Shown: positions 34,289 through 46,715, counted from the stretch's first letter. The stretch is 48,913 nt of DNA from Modestobacter excelsi (GCF_005930495.1 NZ_SJEX01000032.1:1-48913), one strand, 5' to 3'. The notes: a model not told the origin generated them from the sequence alone. Numbers and translations are program-made.

Positions 34289-36056
34289 GCCGGACCCCCC
34301 TCGGGCAGCAGTTCGACCGGGATGTCCAGGACCCGCGCCCGCACGACCTCTCCCAGGCTCTTGGCCTGCGGGTCGTAGCGCACGCTGGAGGCCACGCCCT
34401 CGCCGAGGAGACCCCGGATGACGAAGTTGAGCCCGCGGATGTTGGGGAACACGAATCGGTCGATCGGGTAGCCGGCGAACTCCGGGTAGAGCTCGACGAA
34501 GGCCTCGGTCGTCAGGGTGTGGCACAACCAGGCCCACTGCTCGTCCCGGCCCACCCAGAGGCCGAGGTTGGCGTTCCCCCCCTTGTCCCCCGACCGTGCC
34601 GCGACGATGGCCCCCAGCGGGCTGGGTCGCGTCGGGCCGTGGTCCTCCCGGGGCGGGAGCGAACCTGCGGGGATCTCCCCTGCGGTCACCGCGGGGGTCA
34701 CCGCGGAGACCTCGAAGGTCTCCCCGTCGAACTCCACCTGCGCGGAGCACAGCGTCGCCGGGAGGAGGGCGGGCCAGTGGACCGCGTACGCCGTGGGCTT
34801 GCTCGGGGCGCTCTGGGTGAACTTCCCCGCGTACGTCGACAAGGACATCTCGTTGACCACGCGGACGAAGCGCGCCACCTTCGCCGCGTCGGCGTCCTTG
34901 ACGTACAGGGACAACTGGGCGCTGGGGATGTCGCCGAACTCCCCCGTCCGGTCGGAGACCCACCGCAGGCGCGAGCCCGCCACGTCGAAGTGGTCGGTGC
35001 CGCCGTCGAAGGCAGCCCAGATCTGACGCTCGGCCAGCGCCGCCTTCTCCTCGATCTGCAGGCCCATCATCCCGAACGTGGCACCTGACCGGTACCCGCC
35101 GTGACGGTTGATCGAGACCTTCACGTCCGGGGGCGCCGGCTCACCCCGGGCACCGCTGATCCGGACCCGGTCAGGTCCTTCCTGCTCGAGCACCACCGTG
35201 TCGAAGCGGGCCACGACGTCCGGGTTGGGGTACCGGGGCCCTTCGATCTCGTAGAGGAACTGCGCAGTGACCGTCCCCACCGTGACGGCGCCGCCGGTCC
35301 CCTCGTGCTTGGTGATGACCGCGGATCCGTCGGCGGCGATCTCGGCGATGGGGAAGCCCGGCCGCTCCAGCCCCGGCACCTCGGTGAAGAAGGCGTAGTT
35401 GCCCCCGGTGGCCTGACAGCCGCACTCGATGACGTGACCCGCGGCGCACGCACCGGCCATCGCGTCCCAGTCCGACCGCTCCCACCCGTGGTACCAGGCG
35501 GCCGGACCGATGACGACCGCGGCATCGGTGACCCGCCCCGTCACCACGATGTCCGCACCCCGCCCCAGGGCCTCGGTGATGGCCCATCCTCCGAGGTAGG
35601 CGTTGGCACTGACGGGGACGACGTCGCCCAAGGGTGCACCGGTGTCCATGTGCGCCAGCGGATGACCGTCGGCCTGCAGATCTGCGATCCGCGGCAGGAT
35701 GTCGTCGCCTGCGACCACGGCGATGCGTGGCGAGAGCCCTTGCCGTTCCGCGACCTCGCGCAACGCGTCGGCACATGCCTGGGGGTTGAGCCCACCGGCG
35801 TTGCTGACGACCTTGATGCCCTTCTCGAGGCACGTGCCCATGACGGCTTCCATCTGCCGCACGAAGGTGCGCGCATACCCACCGCGGGGGTCCTTCTTGA
35901 GATCCCGGGACAGGATGAACATCGTCAGCTCGGCGAGCCAGTCGCCGGTGAGGACGTCGATCTGCCCGCCGTCCACCATCTCCCGAGCGGCCTCGAAGCG
36001 GTCCCCGTAGTAGCCGCTGCAGTTCGCGATCCGGACGGGGCGCTTCTCCGCCCCTG

Positions 36057-36060
<4 letters not shown>
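34285..36060 (-). CDS. AtuA-like acyclic terpene utilisation family protein
   Basis: The product is 591 residues. The N-terminal 450 or so follow DUF1446 (IANCSGYYGDRFEAAREMVD, VVSNAGGLNPQACADALR, ADIVVTGRVTDAAVVIGPAA). The last 110 form the AtuA-like ferredoxin-fold part (AARSGDKGGNANLGLWV, VFPNIRGLNFVIRGLLG). In Pseudomonas, AtuA is required for citronellol/geraniol growth, but its reaction is unproven. Here it is coupled by four-base overlaps to a biotin carboxylase upstream and a TIGR03084-type gene downstream, the same company as in the atu cluster. Confidence 0.87.
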
Positions 36061-38002
<1,942 letters not shown>

Positions 38003-38003
<1 letters not shown>

Positions 38004-39640
38004 CACAGTCTGAACACCCCGTAGGTCCGGGTGCCCTCGACAGCCGCGTTCGCGCTGACCGACAGGCACATGCCGATGACGTCCCGGGTGTCCCGGGGGT
38101 CGATGATTCCGTCGTCGCTCACCGCGCCGGTGGCCTCGAGGGCCAGCGAAGCCCGTTCCTGACGTGCTTCGGCGGCCGCCACGAGTTGACGGTCCTCGTC
38201 TTCGTCGAACGGCCGACCGGCCCGGGCAGCCTGCTCACGGCGCACGATGGACATGACCCCGGCGATCTGCTTCGGTCCCATCACGCCGATCCGGGCCGAG
38301 GGCCACAGGAAGGTGAAGCGGTTGCCGAACGACCGGCCCGACATCCCGTAGGTGCCCGCGCCGTAGGAGGCACCGATGATGACGGTGACGTGCGGGACCG
38401 CCGAGGTCGAGACGGCATTCACCAGCTGCGAGCCCTTCTTGATGATGCCGTCCCGCTCGAAGTCGCGTCCGACCATGAACCCCGTGAGGTTCTGCAAGAA
38501 CACCAGCGGGACGTCCACCTGGTTGCACAGCTGGATGAACTGCGCGCCCTTGGACGCGGAGTCGGGCAGGATCACCCCGTTGTTCCCCAGGATGCCCACC
38601 CGGTAGCCGTGGATGGTGGCCCACCCGCACACCAGCGTGGACCCGTACTCGCGCTTGAACTCCTCGAACCGGGATCCGTCGGCGATCCGCGCGATGACGT
38701 CCCTGACCTCCACCGGCGTCGCCAGGCCCTCACCGAACAGGCCGAGCAACTCTTCGGGATCTGAGCGCGGTGCCTCTGCCTGGGCGATGGGCGCGGGGCC
38801 CTGCTTGCGCCAGTTGAGGTGACTCACGACCTCTCGGCACATCCGGATCGCGTCGGGTTCGTCCTTGGCGAGGTAGTCGGCCAGGCCGGAGACCTCCGCG
38901 TGCATCCGGGCACCGCCCAGCGTCTCGTCATCGGACTCCTCGCCGGTCGCCATCTTGACCAGGGGAGGACCGGCGAGGAACGCCTTGGACTTTCCCTCGA
39001 TCAGGATCGTGTAGTCGGACATCCCCGGTTGGTAGGCGCCGCCGGCGGTCGCAGAGCCGAACACCACGCATATCGTCGGGATCCCGGACTTGGACAGCTG
39101 TGCCATGTCGTGGAAGTAGCGCCCGGTCTCGGCGAAGTGACTCGTCCTGATCTCCGAGCCCGGGTCCGCGCCACCCCCCCGGCGCAGGTCCGCCCCCGCC
39201 GACTCGACGAAGCTCACGTAAGGGATGCGGTTCGCGCGCGCGATCTCCAGGGCGCGCATCCACTTCTTGGTGGAGTACGGCTGCAGTGCGCCGCCCACCA
39301 CCGTGGGGTCGTTGCCGCAGATCACGCACTCCACGCCGGCGATCACACCGATGCCGACGACGAACCCGCCGCCGATGGCGTAGGGCGACTCCCACGCCGC
39401 GAGTGGGCTGATCTCCAGGAAGGGTGCGCCCGGGTCGAGCACCAGCGAGATGCGCTCCCGGATCGACAGCTTTCCCCGGGCCGCGTGCCGCTGCTGTGCC
39501 TTCACGCCCCCGCCGAGCGCGGCCTGGTCCAACAGCTCCTGCAGCCCCTCGAGGCGGTCGAGCATGAACTCGCGGTTCTCTCGGAACATCTCGCCTCGGG
39601 TGTCCAGCTCCGAGACGAGTGCGCGCACGTCGTTGACCAT
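38003..39640 (-). CDS. acyl-CoA carboxylase beta subunit (carboxyltransferase)
   Basis: The product is 545 residues, typical of methylcrotonyl/geranyl-CoA carboxylase beta chains. N-terminal blocks: ARGKLSIRERISLVLDPGAP and ICGNDPTVVGGALQPYSTKK. C-terminal half: GILGNNGVILPDSASKGAQF, FLQNLTGFMVGRDFE and GASYGAGTYGMSGRSF, the oxyanion-forming glycines. It transfers carboxyl from biotin to the acyl-CoA. It is the first gene of a six-gene operon with one- to four-base overlaps. A palindrome at 39863, shared with the GntR promoter, lies 223 bases upstream. Confidence 0.93.
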
Positions 39641-40119
39641 GGGCTCGCTCTCGTGGGCAGTCGATGGGTTCGAGAAGTGACGGTGGGGTGCTTTTACCGA
39701 GTGGCAGTGGCACCGGGGGGACGATCAGGGCCGCAGCGACGCAGGATCGGGCCCGGCACGGCTCGCAGGTGCCGGCCTCGCTCGGCCGACGGACGTACTG
39801 CCGGACTCCACGTACCGGCCGTCGAGCGCGTGTGCCAGGCACGCCTCTCAGGTCCGGTCGTGAATAGACTCCTATTAAAGACCATGAACTATGCGGTGTC
39901 CACCACCCCGACAACACGAGGGCGGCGGCCCCCGCACACCGACGCCGACGAGGTCGACCGCGGAGCGGCGACCCGGTGAACCGCCGGCAGCGGGCGGGCC
40001 GCACGCCGCCGGCGCCGCGGGGTCACCGGCTCACGATGCGCCGACGGGGCGACGAGCACCCACGTATCCGGCCGAGCGGCGCTGGTCGACGGACCCTCGA
40101 CCGCTACCGCGCGTGGGGA
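39641..40119. other. gene-free region before the carboxylase operon
   Basis: No gene is seen in these 480 bases. They hold the carboxylase promoter and the palindrome at 39863-39876, embedded in a short AT-rich patch (about 39860-39895) that stands out from the GC-rich surroundings. The GntR gene ends at the far side. Confidence 0.5.
39863..39876. promoter_or_regulatory. AATAG-N4-CTATT palindrome before the carboxylase operon
   Basis: AATAG-ACTC-CTATT is a perfect inverted repeat followed by AAAG. Read on the other strand it is CTTTAATAGGAG, nearly the same as CTTTAATAGGCC at 41165 in front of the GntR gene. Two matching sites beside a FadR-type gene suggest that regulator as the binder. Confidence 0.55.
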
Positions 40120-40968
40120 CTAGCGGGCTGTCCGGACCTCGCTCAGCGGGAGCCAGCTCTCGAACCGCGACCAGTCCGCCGAGAGGAAGAACCGCTCCTG
40201 TGCGTCCAGGTGACGCAGCATGCGACGCCGCGCCACCTCGGCGTCGCCGGCGATGATCGCCTCGACGATGCGCTCGTGCACGTGGCTGCCCTCGGCGCTG
40301 GCGTCACGGATTTCCTCGGCGCCGTGTCCGGCGGCCCAGGTGAAGAGGAGGTCACTGAACATCCGGGCGGACACGTCGCCGAAGAGCCGAATCATCGGGT
40401 TCCCGCTGAGTTCGGCGATCAGTACATGGACGTCGTGGAACCCCGGGGACCTGGGCCCACCCACCTGCCGACGCTCCAGGTCGTCGGCGTACTGCTGCTC
40501 GCTCGACACCGCCTCCCTCAAGCGGGCCGCGCCGGCGGGGTCGATGCGGCTGGCTGCGAGCTCCACCGCGGTCACCTCTATGGACTTACGCGCTTCGAAG
40601 AGATCGGCGATGCTCGCGCCCTGGTACTGCAGGAGGAGTGCCAGCGAGCGGACCGCGCTGTAGGAGTCCGGCTCCGTGACCATCAGTCCCCCGCCACGCC
40701 CACGACGTGACCGGGCCACGCGATGGTGCTCCAGCAGCCGGATTGCTTCGCGCAGGACACCCCGACTCACGCCGTAAGTCTCCAGCAGCTCGGCCTCGGT
40801 CGCGAACAGCTCACCGACGGGCCACCCGCGGGCCACGATGTCCCGCTCGATTCGCATGGCGATCTCCTCGCCGAGCTTCAGATCGTGCGACCGCTCGTCG
40901 GGGACTCTCTGCACCACGGGCGCAACTCCATCCGATCCGTTGCCGGCTGACGCCTCGGGGCTGCCCAT
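40120..40968 (-). CDS. GntR-family regulator, FadR/FCD subfamily
   Basis: ATG at 40968 gives 282 residues; no strong ribosome-binding site is seen and the first 25 residues are low-complexity. The winged helix spans about 30-97 (ATEAELLETYGVSRGVLREA, LLEHHRVARSRRGRGGGLMV). The C-terminal all-helical FCD domain has FEARKSIEVTAVELAASRI, a conserved His in FHDVHVLIAELSGNP and HVHERIVEAIIAGDAEVARR. Such domains bind carboxylates, often through a metal. It is divergent from the CoA ligase and downstream of the carboxylase promoter; the shared palindrome suggests control of both and of itself. Confidence 0.9.
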   Translation of the reverse strand: MGSPEASAGNGSDGVAPVVQRVPDERSHDLKLGEEIAMRIERDIVARGWPVGELFATEAELLETYGVSRGVLREAIRLLEHHRVARSRRGRGGGLMVTEPDSYSAVRSLALLLQYQGASIADLFEARKSIEVTAVELAASRIDPAGAARLREAVSSEQQYADDLERRQVGGPRSPGFHDVHVLIAELSGNPMIRLFGDVSARMFSDLLFTWAAGHGAEEIRDASAEGSHVHERIVEAIIAGDAEVARRRMLRHLDAQERFFLSADWSRFESWLPLSEVRTAR

Positions 40969-41548
40969 GTCGTCATGAGAATAGACCACGGCCGGCGGCC
41001 CGAGACGTGTCGACTCGGGATCCTCCCCGGCCGCGGCAGTGGCGCGCTCGACGTGCGGGTCCGCCAGCGACGCGGCGGCCGACACCACTTCGGACAGACG
41101 CCTCAGGCACCCATCGCCGACGAGCGGCAGGACGGCGTGGGCTGGACATCACCATCACGGTCACCTTTAATAGGCCCCTGTTCCGATCCGACGGAGTGAC
41201 TCATGACCGCCCCTCCCCCGCGCACTGACTGCCCGCCTGCGGAATGGACCTGTGTGGTGCCGGGGGGTCGTCACACGGGGCATCCGTACGCCCCGCTCCC
41301 CGGCCCGCGGCGGCCAGCCACTCGGGCGAGGGTCGGTGAAGGCCGGCACGGTGGTGTGCATGCGGGAAACCGGCCCGGGACCGTACCGGGTCTCCGGCCG
41401 AGAGCAGGCGCAGGTAGACCGCGCCGCAGAGGTCAGTCGTCGTGGGCCGCGGGCTGACCAGCCGGTGTCCTGACCTGCCGACGCCACGCTGGTGCATCCG
41501 AGCCACCGCACGCCCCACACCACAGCCGAGACCACAGGAGAGTCCGCC
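40969..41548. other. divergent region between GntR and CoA ligase genes
   Basis: Promoters for both genes should lie here. The AATAG-type palindrome at 41169 is 201 bases before the GntR start and 380 before the ligase. Short open frames around 41200-41470 have no recognisable content and are not called. Confidence 0.5.
41169..41182. promoter_or_regulatory. AATAG-N4-CTGTT site in the GntR/ligase divergent region
   Basis: AATAG-GCCC-CTGTT, preceded by CTTT, matches the site at 39863 in nine of the ten arm positions. It would allow autoregulation of the GntR gene and control of the ligase. Confidence 0.5.
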
Positions 41549-43183
41549 GTGTCCCCCAGACCAGCGTGGAGCCGTGTCGCGACATTGGGCGACGTCCTCG
41601 TCGAGGCCTCGAACCGGTGGCCCGACGAGCTTGCCGTGGTCGACGACACCTCGCGCAGCACCTACGCGGAACTTGTCACCGCCGCGGAGCTCGTCGCCGA
41701 CCAGCTCCTGGACGCGGGTGTCGGTCCGGGCTCACGGGTGGCCGTCGTGGCGCCGAACTCCCTGGCGGCCGTCCAGGTGCTCTTCGGCAGTGCCTTCGTC
41801 GGCGCCCTGACCGTCGTGGTCAACACGCGGTTCGCGGCGCGAGAGCTCCGGCATGTCCTCACCGACTCCCGCCCCGACGTCGTCCTGGTGTCCGGCATGC
41901 GGAACGACCGCGTGGACTTCGAGCGCCAGGTCCGCGAGGCCCTGCCCGCCGACTTCTCGGTGCCGGTGCTCGTCATCGGTCGCGCCTCCGACCACGGCTT
42001 CGGCGAACTGCGCATGGACGTGCGCGACCTCTCGCCGCAACTGCGCGCACGCGTCGATGCGGCGCGTGCCCGGGTGCCGGTCCGATCCTCCGCGATCATG
42101 ATCTACACGTCCGGGACCACCGCACTGCCGAAGGGCTGCTCGATCAGCCACGAGGCTGTGGTCCGCACGGCGACGTCGATCGGCACCTGTCGGTTGCGCG
42201 TGCAGCAGCACGAGCGGATCTGGGCCCCGCTCCCGGTGTTCCACATCGGGTTCTTCATCCCGATGGTGGGCGCCTTCTCAGCGGGCGCCGCGATCGTCAC
42301 CCAGTCGCACTTCGTGCCCGAGCGCGCGGTGGCGGCCCTGGTCCGCGAGCAGGTCACGATCACGTGGGCGGGTTTCCCCGCGTTCAACGACGCGATCGTG
42401 CGCGCGCGGCGGGAGGACCCGTCGCTGTTCGCGGACCTGAGGGTCATGCTGTCCGTCGCGAACCCCAGCACCATGCGTGAACTGCAGGACGAGATGCCCG
42501 AATCCACCGTCATCGGGTGCTACGGCAGCACCGAGACGGGCGGGGTCTGCGTCGTCAGCGAGCTCGAGGACGACGTGGAGAGCCGGATGGTCACCCAGGG
42601 CAGACCTCTGGACGGCGTGGAACTGGTCGTCCTGGACCCAGCGACCGGAGAGGTCCTCGACCAGGGTGCCGTCGGCGAGATCGCCGTCCGAGGCTGGAGC
42701 ACCTTCGACGGCTACTGGGGAGACACGGCCCAGACTGCGTCGGTGCGGACGCCGGAGGGCTTCGTGCGTACCGGTGACCTGGGCGTGGTCGACCACGACG
42801 GGCGACTCACGTTCACCGGTCGACTGAAGGACATGATCAAGGTCGGCGGGGAGAACGTCGCCGCCCTGGAGGTGGAGACCGTCCTGGTGTCCCACCCAGC
42901 GGTCCACATGGCGGCCGTGGTGGGCGTGCCCGACGCGCGACTGGGCCATGTGCTCGCTGCTTTCGTGGAACTGGTGCCCGGATCGGTCGTGGACCCCGAG
43001 GAAATCCTGGCGCACTGCCGGCGGGAGCTGGCGCGCTACAAGGTGCCGCGACACCTGCGGTTCACGACGGAGTGGCCGATGTCGGCCACGAAGATCAGGA
43101 AGACCGATCTGCTCCAGAGGCTGCAGGACGAGCTGTCCGAGGCGCTCTCTGCTGATGAGCGAGCCGCCACACCGCCTGGGTGA
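41549..43183 (+). CDS. AMP-dependent acyl-CoA synthetase/ligase
   Basis: GTG at 41549 follows AGGAGA and gives 544 residues. Adenylate-forming motifs occur in order: the P-loop MIYTSGTTALPKG near 185, GCYGSTETGG near 330, TGDLG near 410 and GRLKDMIKVGGENVA near 427. The C-terminal lysine is in SATKIRKTD near 518. It activates a carboxylic acid to acyl-CoA with ATP, so it can feed the two acyl-CoA operons. The substrate is not predictable. It is followed by a lyase and a SnoaL-like gene on the same strand, with 140-210-base gaps. Confidence 0.92.
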   Translation: MSPRPAWSRVATLGDVLVEASNRWPDELAVVDDTSRSTYAELVTAAELVADQLLDAGVGPGSRVAVVAPNSLAAVQVLFGSAFVGALTVVVNTRFAARELRHVLTDSRPDVVLVSGMRNDRVDFERQVREALPADFSVPVLVIGRASDHGFGELRMDVRDLSPQLRARVDAARARVPVRSSAIMIYTSGTTALPKGCSISHEAVVRTATSIGTCRLRVQQHERIWAPLPVFHIGFFIPMVGAFSAGAAIVTQSHFVPERAVAALVREQVTITWAGFPAFNDAIVRARREDPSLFADLRVMLSVANPSTMRELQDEMPESTVIGCYGSTETGGVCVVSELEDDVESRMVTQGRPLDGVELVVLDPATGEVLDQGAVGEIAVRGWSTFDGYWGDTAQTASVRTPEGFVRTGDLGVVDHDGRLTFTGRLKDMIKVGGENVAALEVETVLVSHPAVHMAAVVGVPDARLGHVLAAFVELVPGSVVDPEEILAHCRRELARYKVPRHLRFTTEWPMSATKIRKTDLLQRLQDELSEALSADERAATPPG

Positions 43184-43325
43184 GCCGGGTCGTCACAGCC
43201 ATCGTCGTCGGCCAGCAGGGCCGCGGCGGGGCACGAACCGTCCTGCCCAGGGGACGGCACCTCGCCGGAGGAGACCTGGGCTCACGATCGTTCGGGCTGT
43301 CGCCCGGGATGGGTACTGGTGAGTC

Positions 43326-44276
43326 GTGGGCATACGGACCGATGACGTTGCAGGACGGGCTCCGCGCTCCCCGGGGTTGATCTCACGGCTCGGGGAGGGT
43401 GTGCACGGTGCCGGCGTTTACGACGCGATGACGGCGAAGATCGTGGAGACCGTCGGGATGGACTTCGCGTTCCTCTCCGGGTTCGCCCTGGAGGCCTCCC
43501 AGCTGGCGGCGCCGGACGTCGGACTGGTCACGTGCACCGAACTGGTCGGACAGCTGTCTCGCATCACCTCGGCGGTCGACCTGCCGGTGCTCTGCGACAT
43601 CGACGCTGGATTCGGCGGACTGAACAACGTGTGGCGGACCACCCGTGAGGTGCATCGCGCCGGTGCGGCCGGCCTCCAGGTGGAGGACCAAGCCAATCCC
43701 AAGCGCTGCCCCGTGCTCCCAGGACGCATCGTCACCTCGCGGTCGGAGGGGGTGGACCGGGTCGCCACCGTCGTCGACGCCGCTGACGACGAGGAGTTCC
43801 TCGTGATCGCCCGGACCGACGCCGACGAGCTGGGTCTGGACGAGGTCGTCGAGCGGTGCAACCTCTACCTGACGGCGGGCGCGCAGGTGGTCCTTCCCAT
43901 CATGCAGACGTTCGAAGGCCGAGCACGGCGGTCCCTGGCGCCCGACCGCCAGATGGAGATCCTGGCCGAGCTGGCCACGGCGATCGACGGCCCGTTGGCG
44001 ACCACCGCCCCGCCGGAGGGCTACACGGCGACGGACATGACCACCATCGGGTTCTCGATGGTGATCCACCCGACGGAACTCCTCGAGGCCTCGATGACGG
44101 CCATCCACCAGGTTGCGGCCGTCCTGGCGACCACCGGGAAGGCAAGCGGCTACTTCGAGTCCCACCCCAGCGTGCACTCGGGGGCACGGGCGATCCTCGA
44201 ATACTTGGACGCCGATGCCCACGTCGCGCGGGAGACACCGCGCTCGGACGACCGGGGTGCCAGCACGTCGCAGTGA
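43326..44276 (+). CDS. isocitrate lyase/PEP mutase superfamily protein
   Basis: GTG at 43326 gives 316 residues; a later start is possible because conserved sequence begins near residue 18. The substrate and Mg2+ loop blocks are GVYDAMTAKIVETVG, LPVLCDIDAGFGGLNNV and AGLQVEDQANPKRC, and VIARTDADELGLDE is also typical. Members split C-C bonds of 2-methylisocitrate, oxaloacetate or 2,3-dimethylmalate-like acids. The active-site PKRC in place of K(K/R)CGH makes the exact reaction unclear. Between a CoA ligase and a SnoaL-like gene, it may act on a dicarboxylate intermediate. Confidence 0.85.
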   Translation: MGIRTDDVAGRAPRSPGLISRLGEGVHGAGVYDAMTAKIVETVGMDFAFLSGFALEASQLAAPDVGLVTCTELVGQLSRITSAVDLPVLCDIDAGFGGLNNVWRTTREVHRAGAAGLQVEDQANPKRCPVLPGRIVTSRSEGVDRVATVVDAADDEEFLVIARTDADELGLDEVVERCNLYLTAGAQVVLPIMQTFEGRARRSLAPDRQMEILAELATAIDGPLATTAPPEGYTATDMTTIGFSMVIHPTELLEASMTAIHQVAAVLATTGKASGYFESHPSVHSGARAILEYLDADAHVARETPRSDDRGASTSQ

Positions 44277-44484
44277 GGCCCGGGCCGGCTTCCTATCCGT
44301 CGCGGAACGGGCTGCACCCGGACGCGCAGACGGGGCCCAGGTCCCACCTCCCGACCGTGTCGTCACCGACCTGTCCACCAGGGGCGTTGGCGAGGGGCAG
44401 CACTGGATGGGCGACATGACCCGCTCACGCCCGCGGGTGCACAGACGACGAGCAAGAACGACCAAGATCAACGAAAGGGCGACC

Positions 44485-45018
44485 ATGACCGACTCACTGT
44501 CCGCGACCGAGGTGACGGCCCTCCGCGAGCTCCTGGACAAACAGGCCATCCAGGACGTCATGACGCGCTATGCGCGACTCATCGACCGCAGGGATCCGCA
44601 GCTGAGCAGAACGATCTTCTGGGAGGAGGGGACCGACGACCACGGCCTGCACAAGGGCTCCGCGGAGGGCTTCCTGGCATCCGTGCTCGCGAACCCCCGA
44701 GGGATCCTGACGGCGTACCACAACCTCGGCCCCGCATCCGTCGAGTTCGTGGGTGGTCACCAAGCCAAGGTCGAGTCCTACTTCCTGTACGTCTGCACCC
44801 GAGAGTGGAACGAGGGGTTGGCGCTCGGCACGCTCACCGGTCGATACCGCGACCTCTTCGAGAAGCGCAACGGGGAGTGGCGGGTCCTCCACCGGACCGT
44901 CGTGTACGACACGTCGTCTTTGACGCCGTACGAGCCGGCGTGGAAGTCCTTCGGCATGGAGAAGGCGCGACACTCGGCGGCCGCTCCAGACGATCCGATC
45001 TACGAAGCGTCCTGGTGA
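44485..45018 (+). CDS. SnoaL-like nuclear-transport-factor-2-fold protein
   Basis: ATG at 44485 follows GAAAGGG and gives 177 residues. The N-terminal helix pattern LLDKQAIQDVMTRYARLIDR followed by RDPQL is typical of SnoaL_4-type proteins. Later strands are SVEFVGGHQAKVESYFLYV and RYRDLFEKRNGEWRVLHRTV. The cone-shaped fold serves dehydratases, isomerases and hydroxylase partners for ring compounds. The family does not fix a reaction; isomerising or dehydrating a ring intermediate is a fair guess. Confidence 0.85.
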   Translation: MTDSLSATEVTALRELLDKQAIQDVMTRYARLIDRRDPQLSRTIFWEEGTDDHGLHKGSAEGFLASVLANPRGILTAYHNLGPASVEFVGGHQAKVESYFLYVCTREWNEGLALGTLTGRYRDLFEKRNGEWRVLHRTVVYDTSSLTPYEPAWKSFGMEKARHSAAAPDDPIYEASW

Positions 45019-45638
45019 GGGGTCGGGACGTCCCTTTTAGGGCCCGTGCGCATGCCGCCACTGCGCGGAGGTCACCCCGGTCCACCTCCGCGGTGAGCGG
45101 TGCTGCTGTCAGCGCAACTGGGCAACGGGTGTCCTGTGCTGGGCGAGCACGAAGCGCCCTCAGGGGACTCGTACGGCTTCGGTCATGCGCGACGACGGCT
45201 CGCCCCGAGAGGCCGCTGGGCGCCGAGGGGACGGCGAGCCGGTGCTGATCCCACAGGCACGAGGTCTCCGCCCGGTGTGCCTGCCGACTCTGGGCGCGGA
45301 GCGGTTCATCGGCTCGGACTGCCCGCGCTCCGGGGGGCCGATCCCGCTGACGACCGCCGTGCTGGGGCCCTACAGGCACGAAACCCGGCCGACCCCGCAG
45401 ATCACGGGTTCTGACCACGGTCCTCCACGCGGCCACAGCGGCGCCCGAGTCGTCAGTCGCCGTACGAGGATCCAAGGACGCACGCGCCCGGTCCGCCTCG
45501 CTGGGGAGGACCGAGCAACGGTCCGCCGACCATCGTCCTCACGGCGCCGGGTGGATCTCGCCCCGCTCGGACCGCGTGGAGGCGAAGACGTAAGAGACAG
45601 CGTCGAGCCCTCCCACTCCGCTCTGTTGCAGCGCGCCG
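45019..45638. other. gene-free stretch between SnoaL-like and cupin genes
   Basis: No gene is recognised in these 620 bases between two converging genes. Short frames on both strands have arginine- and proline-rich shadow-like composition and no ribosome-binding sites. A small terminator-like hairpin lies at its left end. Confidence 0.45.
45025..45038 (+). terminator. short hairpin followed by four T
   Basis: GGGA-CG-TCCC is directly followed by TTTT, seven bases after the SnoaL-like stop. The stem is short, but it is one of the few hairpins here with a T-run, so it may end that transcript. Confidence 0.3.
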
Positions 45639-46133
45639 TCACTCCAGTGCGCGCATCAGGTGCACGAACGTGCAGCCCTGGTCCCCGGCCTTCCAGCCGT
45701 GCTGGGCAGCTTGCAAGACGAGGGCGTCTCCCGCCTGGAGGGTGACGTCCCCCGTGTCCAGGCGCAGCGTGATGTCTCCACTCAGCACGTGCATCAGGTC
45801 GAGGGTGTTGGTCTTGTGCGGCTCGGCGGTGTGACCTGCCCCCCAGACGTGGTACCTCCAGTAGAGCCCGCCGGCTCCGGGTTCCATGGCGAAGTCGGTC
45901 GCATCAGACGCCTCGTCGACGGCCACGTCGGCCGCGGCCGAGCTGCCGCTCTTCCACAGGTTGACGATCAGTACGTCCTCGGTGCGGATCTCCTCGGGGA
46001 TGCCGGGGACCTTGACGTTCGGCAGACCACCACCGACGCGGAAGGCGGCCGGACCGTCCGCGCTACCCACCACGGATTCGCTCAACACGAGCGACTTGCC
46101 TTCTTCGTTCGTCCCTACGACCACGCGTCGCAT
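45639..46133 (-). CDS. cupin-domain protein (copy 2)
   Basis: ATG at 46133 gives 164 residues, the same length as the copy at 17706. The start MRRVVVGTNEEGKSLVLSE and the blocks FRVGGGLPNV, WRYHVWGAGHT and AGDALVLQAAQHGWKAGDQG are nearly identical to copy 1. The cupin barrel spans about 95-150, with His near 106 and 145 as likely metal ligands. It is divergent from an intact LLM monooxygenase starting 582 bases away; copy 1 was likewise near an LLM gene of the same subfamily, now decayed. A variant of the AACAG-type operator lies 35 bases before its start. Confidence 0.83.
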   Translation of the reverse strand: MRRVVVGTNEEGKSLVLSESVVGSADGPAAFRVGGGLPNVKVPGIPEEIRTEDVLIVNLWKSGSSAAADVAVDEASDATDFAMEPGAGGLYWRYHVWGAGHTAEPHKTNTLDLMHVLSGDITLRLDTGDVTLQAGDALVLQAAQHGWKAGDQGCTFVHLMRALE

Positions 46134-46167
46134 CAGGTGCTTCCTCCTTGGTGCGCATGTTGACCGC

Positions 46168-46183
46168 AAATGGTAGCCTGTTT
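46168..46183. promoter_or_regulatory. operator before cupin copy 2
   Basis: AAATGG-TAGC-CTGTTT keeps the spacing and right half of the palindrome at 18230. GC before and GC after extend the symmetry to 20 bases (GCAAA...TTTGC). It lies 35 bases before the cupin start, very like the 30 bases for copy 1. Confidence 0.5.
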
Positions 46184-46715
46184 GCAGCACATCGGCGATA
46201 CGACCCGCACGGGGGGGGCTCATGGGAGGCCGTGCAGCGCCGGTTCCTCCTGCAGGAGCGGCCTCGACGAGCTGGCGACCACGCCCGGTGACCCAGGACA
46301 GGGACGTCCGTCGGGCCGCGGAGCGCCGGTGGGGATGGGACATCAAGAGTTTTGGCTGTCACATCATGGCGGGTCGAGCTCGCGGCAGGCCGGATCCCAG
46401 TCGCCATGGCTACGAGCGTCGGCGAGCCCTCTGCACGTCTGGGGCGCCCCTGCTCCCGACCTGCGCCAGGACCAGCCGCCCGAGCGCAGGACAACGGCCA
46501 GACATCCTCCGCAGGGGCTATGTCGAGGCATCGACCCGCGAGGCGCGAGCCCGCGTCCTCAGCACCCGGGGCTCGGACGCAGAGCCAGCCGGTTCGCGGT
46601 GCTCGAGCACGAAGACAACGAGCACCGCGCTGGTGCCTGACGGCCCAGATCGTGACAACCGTACGCCGCTCGAGGCGCACGAGGACATGTCCAACAAGCA
46701 CGGATCGGAGCAACG
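46184..46715. other. gene-free region before the LLM gene
   Basis: No convincing gene lies between the cupin operator and the LLM start. The epimerase that separates the cupin and LLM copies at 18302 has no visible remnant here. The LLM promoter must lie within it, and GGAG stands six bases before the LLM ATG. Confidence 0.45.

Noticed and set aside
33497-34963. 488-codon version of the TIGR03084-type gene
   Set aside because: The extra N-terminal part overlaps the AtuA-like gene in another frame; the ATG at 34288 with an ATGA overlap is the natural start.
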